Below, piece after piece: positions 1 to 4,803 of a stretch of 5,987 nucleotides of DNA (position 1 is the first letter of the stretch; every line of letters begins with the position of its first letter). A program made the translations under genes and the position numbers. The stretch is from Weeksellaceae bacterium (GTDB lineage: Bacteria; Bacteroidota; Bacteroidia; Flavobacteriales; Weeksellaceae): the NCBI GenBank assembly GCA_028694715.1, contig JAQVKJ010000097.1, forward strand, positions 1 to 5,987, in the 5' to 3' direction. The notes beneath the pieces are model-generated. The model saw only the letters and a program-made list of their open reading frames with translations. It was not told where the DNA came from and searched no databases.

Positions 1-153
1 ATCAGCAGAATAAAAAGTCCGGTTTTTAAAAAGGATGTTGAACAAAACCAGAGGCTTTACGGCTCATCTATGGTCATTCGGAGTCACTTGCTCAATGCAA
101 ATCCCTCTGAATTGGAAAAATTGCTCAACGAAGAATTGATGAAAAGAAAATAA
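1..153 (+). CDS. C-terminal end of an unidentified protein (5' truncated by window edge)
   Basis: An open frame enters from the left edge in frame 1 and runs 50 codons to a TAA at 151-153. The visible peptide is highly charged. It contains an RLYGSSMVIRSH segment, then a helix-like tail (PSELEKLLNEELMKRK) that looks like an amphipathic, solvent-exposed C-terminal helix. I do not recognise the family and give no function. Codon usage resembles the neighbours, and the frame has a plausible stop followed by a non-coding gap, so it is probably a real gene end. It lies on the same strand as fabI, 98 bases upstream, but a candidate promoter in the gap argues against simple co-transcription. Confidence 0.6.
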   Translation: MSRIKSPVFKKDVEQNQRLYGSSMVIRSHLLNANPSELEKLLNEELMKRK

Positions 154-169
154 GCCCCTGACAATCAAA

Positions 170-216
170 ATTTTGTTAAAAACTTGGCGGATGGAATAGT
201 TAACATCCGACAAAAT
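170..216. repeat. Compound inverted repeat upstream of fabI
   Basis: Two nested inverted-repeat pairs lie in the short gap before fabI. CGGATG (188-193) pairs with CATCCG (204-209) across a 10-base loop. Directly outside the right arm, ACAAAAT (210-216) pairs with ATTTTGT (170-176), leaving an 11-base bulge on the left side only. The inner palindrome covers the place where the -33 element of the candidate fabI promoter should be. It could be an operator, or a weak terminator for the upstream gene, although no T-run follows it directly. Its function is inferred. Confidence 0.4.
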
Positions 217-220
217 AGCT

Positions 221-228
221 TATTTTTG
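221..228 (+). promoter_or_regulatory. Candidate Bacteroidota -7 element for fabI (TATTTTTG)
   Basis: TATTTTTG matches the Bacteroidota sigma factor -7 consensus TAnnTTTG. It ends 23 bases before the fabI ATG, which implies a short leader. No good -33 TTTG/TTG is present at the expected spacing (GTTA at 199-202 instead), so the promoter may be weak or regulator-dependent. The surroundings are AT-rich, so a chance match is possible. Confidence 0.4.
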
Positions 229-251
229 ATTTTATTTTAAAACACATTACT

Positions 252-1058
252 ATGTCTTACGGATTATTGAAAGGAAAGAAAGGAATCATTTTCGGTGCAC
301 TGGACGAACATTCTATCGCATGGAAAGCCGCCAAAAGATGTCATGAAGAAGGTGCTGAATTTATATTGAGCAATGCGCCTGTTGCACTCAGAATGGGTGC
401 TTTGAACCAACTGGCCGAAGAAACCGGCTCTAAAGTCATCGGTGCAGACGCCACTTCCATGGAAGATCTCTCTAATTTGTTTGACGAAGCACTCAGAAAA
501 TTCGGTAAACTCGATTTTGTACTTCATTCCATCGGAATGAGCATCAATGTCAGAAAAGGAAACCACTATACCGACTTGGATTATGAATATCTGACCAAAG
601 GCTGGGACATCTCTTCAGTGTCTTTTCACAAAGTGATGAAAACCGCGTGGGACAAAGACGCCATCAACGAGTGGGGAAGCATTGTTGCACTTACCTATAT
701 TGCAGCCCAACGCGTATTTCCTGATTATTCCGATATGGCTGACAACAAAGCCTATCTGGAATCCATTACAAGAAATTTCGGATATTTCTGGGGCAAAGAA
801 AAAAATGTGAGGGTCAACACCATTTCACAATCTCCTACACCCACTACCGCCGGACAAGGCGTAAAAGGATTCAGTGGTTTCTTGCGTTTTGCAGATGAAA
901 TGTCACCCTTAGGAAATGCAACGGCAGAAGACTGCGCCAATTATATAGTGTGTATGTTCTCTGACCTTACCAAAAAAGTAACCATGCAAAACCTGTATAA
1001 CGACGGTGGGTATTCTACAACAGGTATTTCACACCAAGTAGCCGACAAATTTTTATAA
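252..1058 (+). CDS. fabI: Enoyl-[acyl-carrier-protein] reductase (NADH), FabI type
   Basis: FabI catalyses the last step of each cytosolic type II fatty acid elongation cycle, the NAD(P)H-dependent reduction of trans-2-enoyl-ACP to acyl-ACP. The 268-residue protein has the usual family length and a short-chain dehydrogenase fold. The cofactor loop GALDEHSIAW (15-24) replaces the Gly-rich motif of ordinary SDRs, as expected for FabI. HSIG (92-95) ends the next cofactor-binding strand. Y149, Y159 and K166 match the E. coli Tyr146, Tyr156 and Lys163 set, including the Y-x6-K spacing. SPTPTTAG (194-201) precedes the substrate-binding loop, and the end (LYNDGGYSTTG) is typical of the family. The ATG at 252 gives the expected N-terminus; there is no Shine-Dalgarno sequence, as is normal in this phylum. 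The gene appears monocistronic, with a candidate promoter at 221 and a terminator at 1088. Gly95 matches E. coli Gly93, where substitutions give triclosan resistance, so sensitivity is inferred. Confidence 0.96.
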   Translation: MSYGLLKGKKGIIFGALDEHSIAWKAAKRCHEEGAEFILSNAPVALRMGALNQLAEETGSKVIGADATSMEDLSNLFDEALRKFGKLDFVLHSIGMSINVRKGNHYTDLDYEYLTKGWDISSVSFHKVMKTAWDKDAINEWGSIVALTYIAAQRVFPDYSDMADNKAYLESITRNFGYFWGKEKNVRVNTISQSPTPTTAGQGVKGFSGFLRFADEMSPLGNATAEDCANYIVCMFSDLTKKVTMQNLYNDGGYSTTGISHQVADKFL

Positions 1059-1087
1059 AAGATTACATCAAACTATTAATAAGAACA

Positions 1088-1138
1088 GAAAATCACACCA
1101 TCTTCTGTCAGGCAGAAAAGTGTGATTTTCTTTTTTTT
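1088..1138 (+). terminator. Intrinsic terminator of fabI, in the convergent gap with tatD
   Basis: GAAAATCACAC (1088-1098) and GTGTGATTTTC (1120-1130) form a perfect 11-bp stem. The loop can extend the hairpin with TTCTG (1103-1107) and CAGAA (1113-1117). Eight T residues follow at 1131-1138, a classical Rho-independent arrangement for plus-strand transcripts. The T-run overlaps the tatD stop codon (1137-1139). On the minus strand the same hairpin begins 6 bases after that stop and is followed by a weaker, interrupted T-rich stretch, so it probably also ends the opposing operon. Confidence 0.88.
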
Positions 1139-1916
1139 ATTGATGAAATGATTTCTTTTCAAAAACCTCAATTGCGTTTTTACCGGTGGCTTCAATGATT
1201 TGATTCTCACTCAACCCATAAACATCTTCCAACTTTTTAACTACCAGTGTCACAAAAGCAGATTCATTTCTTTTGCCCCGGAATGGTGCAGGTGCCAAGT
1301 AAGGAGAATCGGTTTCTAAAACAATGTTTTCAATCGGAATTTGATTCAGAAACTTATCTATTTTTCCGTTTTTGAAAGTAAGCACACCACCGATTCCAAG
1401 TTTCATATTGAAACCAATCGCCCGCTCTGCCTGTTCTTTAGTACCTGTGAAGCAGTGAAAAATCCCATGGAGTTTGTCGTCCTTCTCATCCTCCAATACT
1501 TCAAAAATTTCATCAAAACTGTTGCGACAATGTATCACAATGGGCAAACCTTTTTCTTTTGCCCAACCAATCTGGGTTTTGAAAGCTATTTGCTGTTCCT
1601 TCAGCGTACTCTGGTCCCAATACAAATCTATCCCGATTTCACCGACAGCGCAAAACTCTCTTTTGTCCAGCCATGTCTTGACAAGTTTCAGCTCTTCTAT
1701 GTAGGTTTCTGGCCTGACAGAGGTCGGATGCAAGCCCATCATCAGAAAAATATTATCGTAATTCGCCTCCAGTTCCATCATCCGAGCAGTGTAGGAAGAA
1801 TCGATGGCAGGAATATAGAATCTTTTCACACCTGCCTCCACTGCTCGTTCTATCATAGCATCTCGGTCTTGGTCAAATTCTTCTGAATACAAATGGGTGT
1901 GGGTATCTATCAACAT
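1137..1916 (-). CDS. tatD: TatD family metal-dependent hydrolase (DNase)
   Basis: TatD proteins are cytosolic amidohydrolase-superfamily TIM-barrel enzymes; characterised members are metal-dependent 3'-5' DNases linked to DNA repair or degradation. The 259-residue length is typical. All metal-ligand motifs are visible: DTHTHL with H6 and H8, GEIGID with E93, IVIHCR with H129, FHCFTG with H154, and ETDSPYL with D203. The family tail APxPxRGKRNE (208-218, here APAPFRGKRNE) is also present. The ATG at 1916 overlaps the end of the GSCFA frame by 7 bases (ATGTTGA), so it is the last gene of a minus-strand operon and probably translationally coupled. Because the upstream gene is frameshifted, ribosomes ending early at 2692 may not reach this coupling site and expression may drop; that is inference. 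The exact substrate of this TatD paralogue cannot be told from sequence. Confidence 0.93.
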   Translation of the reverse strand: MLIDTHTHLYSEEFDQDRDAMIERAVEAGVKRFYIPAIDSSYTARMMELEANYDNIFLMMGLHPTSVRPETYIEELKLVKTWLDKREFCAVGEIGIDLYWDQSTLKEQQIAFKTQIGWAKEKGLPIVIHCRNSFDEIFEVLEDEKDDKLHGIFHCFTGTKEQAERAIGFNMKLGIGGVLTFKNGKIDKFLNQIPIENIVLETDSPYLAPAPFRGKRNESAFVTLVVKKLEDVYGLSENQIIEATGKNAIEVFEKKSFHQ

Positions 1917-2895
1917 AATTTGTTAAGTTTTAGGAGTTCCGATTTTTCTTTGGCAAAACTGTCTTTCGGAAAATGCTTTTCAGCAGTTTCAATCATTTTC
2001 TGGGTTTTGTACAAAAACTCCTTGTAAGCCGTTGCTTTTGGATTCAGTGGCCTGTGTGCCAATGCAGACTTGATTTTATTGAGTTCTTGAATTTTGTCCA
2101 TAGTAGATTGTTCAAAATAAACTTCTGAAAATTTATTCCATATATATTCGGTGGCCATCGAATTGGGATGCACCAAATCTTCTTTGTAGAATCTGTAATC
2201 TCGTAGATCGTCATTCAGCAGTTCATAAGCTGGAAAATAATCGACCGCCCGTTCTTCTATCACGGTATGCAGTGCAGAAATCAATCTGGCCTTGCTCAGC
2301 GAATTTTCAACAATACCGTCTTTGGTGTGTCTCACCGGGCTAACCGTAGCAATGATATGCGCATTGGGGTGGATGTCGATAATCAGGTTTATACAGTTTC
2401 TGATAGCGGATTCCAGCTGTTTTTCTGTCAGCAGTATTTTTTCAAAAACATGTGCAGGTACTTTGTGGCAATTTGCTACAAAAAGCTCAGTATCTTTGAG
2501 TTGGTACACCCAAGCAGTACCAAATGTCAATATGAAAACCGAAGTTTCACGGATGAATTTATTGGCTTTCTCCAATTGTGTATTGATACTCTCCAGTGTT
2601 TCATTCGCTGATGTTCGGTTGAATGAAGTGTGATGATCCCAGCTGAAAAAAAGTTCTCCGTGATTGAAAATTTCATCTGAACAATAATGAGTCAGTGAAG
2701 AATTCTTGCCAAAGCATTTTCAATGGCCAAGGGATGAAATATTGTTCCGAACGGATTGCTCAACATGCTAAATTTTGCATCGGTCAGCTTCTTGCCTACT
2801 TCATCTGCAAAACAGGAACCAATACTGAGTATCTGCTGTGAATGTGAAATTTTTCTTACTGCTGGATTGAGCACCAATTCGGTTCTGAATTTCAT
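1910..2895 (-). pseudogene. GSCFA domain protein, disrupted by a -1 frameshift
   Basis: The family (GSCFA, SGNH-hydrolase/esterase-like) is common in Bacteroidota, and its substrate is not established. Two same-strand pieces make one protein. Piece 1 (2895-2692, ATG start, 67 aa) contains ILSIGSCFADEVG with the namesake GSCFA at 26-30 and the presumed nucleophile Ser27, then NPFGTIFHPLAI, and stops at TGA 2694-2692. Reading then continues in the -1 frame as SLTHYCSDEIFNHGELFF, SWDHHTSFNRT, LTFGTAWVY, ANCHKVP, TVSPVRH, YFPAYELL, DLRDYRFY and DLVHPN, ending at TGA 1912-1910. One added base near 2698 gives about 328 aa with Ser27 and the Asp240/His243 DxxH pair, the usual family length. No other defect is seen. 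An open frame from a TTG at 2575 is an internal part, not a separate gene. The ATG shares one base with the stop of the upstream synthase (TGATG), and the 3' end overlaps tatD. It is a young pseudogene or a sequence error. Confidence 0.88.
2695..2719 (-). other. Interval containing the GSCFA frameshift
   Basis: The downstream frame is closed by a TGA at 2722-2720 and the upstream frame by a TGA at 2694-2692, so the frame change must lie between them. Conservation-like sequence continues to ARIL in the first frame and resumes with SLTHY in the second. This places the lesion at the CTT codon (2700-2698), where one extra T gives ARILSLTHY. There is no X-XXY-YYZ slippery heptamer and no long homopolymer here. 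Confidence 0.75.
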
Positions 2896-3869
2896 CAGAT
2901 TTTCCTTTTCATTAATTCATTAGCAAGTTCTCTCAATGGAAGTTTGTTGGTTTCATCCACTTCAACTTTGTCCAAGAAATTCATTGCTTTCTGAGTAAAT
3001 TCCTCAATCAATTCCCTTGCTGCCATGTCTGCGCCGACGGATTGAAAAATCAACTTGACGGCCTCAATTTTCTGAGGATCTTCAGTGTACGAAGAATACC
3101 AATCTTTCAATGCTTTCTGATTTTCTTTGTCTGACAATTCTATGGCCTTCACATATAAGATTGTCTTTTTGTTCTCGATGATATCACCTGCGTGTAGTTT
3201 TCCGAAAGCACCCTCGCCAAATACATCCAAATAATCATCCTGAAGCTGAAAAGCAATTCCCAGATTTCTTCCAAATTCATACAAATAAGACTGATTTTTC
3301 AAATCAGCCTCTGCAGTGATTGCGCCAATCTGAAGTGCTGCAGCGACAAGAACTGCGGTTTTGTATTCAATCATACGAATATAATCCTCATACGACACCT
3401 CAAAGAGGGTTTCAAAATTCTTGTCATACTGCTGACCTTCACAAAGCTCTTCAGCCGTTTTTGAAAAAAGCTGAACGATATGTTTGAATTTATCGGCAGG
3501 CAAATCTTCAAACATCCTGTATGCCTGCACAATAAGCGCGTCACCAGAAAGAATGCCCGTACCCAAATCATATTTCAAATGTACGGTTTGCTTTCCCCTT
3601 CTCAATGGTGCTTGATCCATAATGTCATCGTGCATCAATGTAAAGTTGTGAAAAAACTCTATGCCCAATGCTGGCTTGATGGCATCATTCAAATCACCGT
3701 CAAACAGCAAATTTCCCATCAGGCAAAGTACAGGTCTGATTCTTTTTCCTCCAAGACTCAATATATAATGACAAGCATCGTATAACTCTTTGGGTTCAAA
3801 TTCATTGAAAGCATACACTTCCATCGCTTCACGGACGACAGTCCGACAGTCAGAAACTTGTGTGTTCAT
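2895..3869 (-). CDS. Polyprenyl (farnesyl/geranylgeranyl-type) diphosphate synthase
   Basis: This cytosolic trans-isoprenyl diphosphate synthase condenses isopentenyl diphosphate with allylic diphosphates, supplying precursors for quinone side chains, undecaprenyl carriers or carotenoids. From the ATG at 3869 it has 324 residues. GGKRIRP (40-46) binds diphosphate. The first Asp-rich motif DDIMD (Asp81, Asp82, Asp85) is followed by the RRGK arginines. YKTA (169-172) follows, and the second Asp-rich motif is QDDYLD (Asp211, Asp212, Asp215). Phe76 lies five residues before the first motif, which has DDxxD spacing. That pattern resembles type I/archaeal GGPP synthases and suggests a short (C15-C20) product, not a long chain. 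A TTG start at 3890 would add seven residues but lies inside the -7 promoter element, so ATG 3869 is preferred. It is first in the operon, and its TGA overlaps the GSCFA ATG by one base. Chain length is not certain enough to assign a symbol. Confidence 0.93.
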   Translation of the reverse strand: MNTQVSDCRTVVREAMEVYAFNEFEPKELYDACHYILSLGGKRIRPVLCLMGNLLFDGDLNDAIKPALGIEFFHNFTLMHDDIMDQAPLRRGKQTVHLKYDLGTGILSGDALIVQAYRMFEDLPADKFKHIVQLFSKTAEELCEGQQYDKNFETLFEVSYEDYIRMIEYKTAVLVAAALQIGAITAEADLKNQSYLYEFGRNLGIAFQLQDDYLDVFGEGAFGKLHAGDIIENKKTILYVKAIELSDKENQKALKDWYSSYTEDPQKIEAVKLIFQSVGADMAARELIEEFTQKAMNFLDKVEVDETNKLPLRELANELMKRKI

Positions 3870-3887
3870 AGGAAACTTTGTCAGTTG

Positions 3888-3920
3888 CAAAGATAATTAA
3901 ATACCGCTTAAGACAGCCAA
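3888..3920 (-). promoter_or_regulatory. Candidate promoter of the polyprenyl synthase-GSCFA-tatD operon
   Basis: On the minus strand TATCTTTG (3895-3888) matches the Bacteroidota -7 consensus TAnnTTTG, with a -33-like TTG at 3920-3918, 22 bases upstream. The element ends 18 bases before the ATG at 3869, which fits a short leader. It overlaps the TTG at 3890 that could otherwise be taken as the start codon. Confidence 0.6.
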
Positions 3921-3948
3921 TCAAAACCTGATTCTGTGATACGAAATT

Positions 3949-3985
3949 ACAAAATACTGCAGATTTTGTCGCTCATTTTGTTGCT
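3949..3985. repeat. Cluster of three ATTTTGT motifs between divergent promoters
   Basis: ACAAAAT (3949-3955) and ATTTTGT (3963-3969) are inverted copies with a 7-base spacer that contains CTGCAG. The right copy is part of a near-perfect direct repeat: ATTTTGTCGCT (3963-3973) and ATTTTGTTGCT (3975-3985), 12 bases apart with one mismatch. The cluster sits between the two divergent promoters and could bind a regulator. The motif is AT-rich and short, so chance is a real alternative. Confidence 0.35.
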
Positions 3986-4017
3986 ATGCAAAAAATATAA
4001 ACTCAAATTGGATGAAG

Positions 4018-4048
4018 TTTTCATTTCATTCAAATATTCTTAATTTTG
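4018..4048 (+). promoter_or_regulatory. Candidate promoter of yebC-argS
   Basis: TAATTTTG (4041-4048) matches the Bacteroidota -7 consensus TAnnTTTG and ends 21 bases before the yebC ATG. Upstream, TTTTC (4018-4022) is one mismatch from a -33 TTTTG, with an 18-base spacer. The last three bases of the -7 element form the TTG (4046) that opens the longer reading frame, which argues against that upstream start. Confidence 0.55.
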
Positions 4049-4069
4049 CAACTCAAAAATTCAATCACA

Positions 4070-4777
4070 ATGGGAAGAGCCTTCGAATTCAGAAAAGAAA
4101 GAAAATTAAAAAGATGGGCATCCATGTCCAAAACTTTCACAAGGTTAGGCAAGGAAATAGTTATTGCCGTCAAAGAAGGCGGACCCGATCCCGAATCGAA
4201 TTCAAAACTGAGGGCGGTCATCCAAAATTGCAAGGCTGCCAACATGCCCAAGGAAAATGTGGAAAGAGCCATCAAAAGAGCTGTGGACAAAGACACTGCC
4301 AATTTCAAGGAAGTAATCTTCGAAGGATACGGACCACACGGCGTCGCCATACTGATTGAAACCGCCACAGACAACAACAACCGTACGGTGGCCAATATCA
4401 GAAGTTATTTCAACAAATATGGCGGAAGTCTTGGCACACAAGGCTCGGTTGAATTCATGTTTGACCATGTTTGTAATTTCACCATCAGTTCTGAGGGCAA
4501 AGACATAGAAGAACTCGAATTGGAACTAATCGATTATGGTGCAGAAGAAATTACCGAGTCAGAAGGAAACATTGAGGTGGACGCACCATTTGAAAGCTAC
4601 GGTCAGTTGCAAAAATATTTTGAAGACACAGGAATTGAAATCATTAGTAGTGGCTTTGACAGAATCCCTCAGGCAACCAAAAAACTAAACGAAGAACAGC
4701 AGGCTGAACTCGATGTATTGCTCGAAAAAATTGAGGAAGACGACGATGTGCAGAATGTATATACAACCGCTGAATAA
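4070..4777 (+). CDS. yebC: YebC/PmpR family protein (TACO1-like regulator/translation factor)
   Basis: YebC family proteins are cytosolic. They were first described as DNA-binding transcriptional regulators (PmpR), while the mitochondrial homologue TACO1 and bacterial YebC members have been linked to translation, notably relief of ribosome stalling. The 235-residue length is normal. The N-terminus MGRAFEFRKERKLKRWASMS is the variant used in Bacteroidota in place of the common MAGHSKWANIKHRK. It is followed by KEGGPDPESNSKLR (35-48) and NMPKENVERAI (58-68). The central domain has EGYGPHGVA (85-93), TDNNNRTVANIR (100-111) and GGSLGTQGSVEFMF (118-131). The acidic end IEEDDDVQNVY (221-231) is characteristic. 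The ATG at 4070 is preferred over a TTG at 4046, which lies in the promoter element and would add eight residues not matching the family start. It is followed 26 bases later by argS with no visible terminator, so the pair is probably one operon. Confidence 0.94.
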   Translation: MGRAFEFRKERKLKRWASMSKTFTRLGKEIVIAVKEGGPDPESNSKLRAVIQNCKAANMPKENVERAIKRAVDKDTANFKEVIFEGYGPHGVAILIETATDNNNRTVANIRSYFNKYGGSLGTQGSVEFMFDHVCNFTISSEGKDIEELELELIDYGAEEITESEGNIEVDAPFESYGQLQKYFEDTGIEIISSGFDRIPQATKKLNEEQQAELDVLLEKIEEDDDVQNVYTTAE

Positions 4778-4803
4778 TCAGTTGAAAATTTCAAAACCAC
4801 AGA

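Noticed and set aside
130..153. Similar C-terminal ELMKRK endings in the left-edge gene and the polyprenyl synthase, suggesting paralogy
   Set aside because: Similarity stops at these six charged residues. The preceding sequences differ, and such tails are common in AT-rich genomes.
1..153. Assignment of the left-edge fragment to RecN or another known fabI neighbour
   Set aside because: The visible 50 residues do not match the RecN C-terminus as I know it, and no other family was recognised.
1341..1886. A 181-codon plus-strand open frame antisense to tatD
   Set aside because: tatD on the other strand has every catalytic motif. The antisense product is rich in Phe, Cys and His without recognisable domains, so it is a shadow frame.
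2267..2633. Two overlapping plus-strand frames of about 113 codons opposite the GSCFA gene
   Set aside because: The minus strand carries conserved GSCFA motifs through this whole stretch, and the plus-strand products look like random hydrophobic translations.
2692..2722. Programmed -1 ribosomal frameshifting to make full-length GSCFA protein
   Set aside because: No slippery heptamer or obvious downstream structure is visible at AATTCTTCACTGA, and the family is not known to use recoding. Mutation or sequence error is simpler.
4756..4765. Perfect 10-base palindrome TGTATATACA near the end of yebC
   Set aside because: It lies within codons for the conserved C-terminal VYTT segment, has short arms and no partner copy, so chance is enough.
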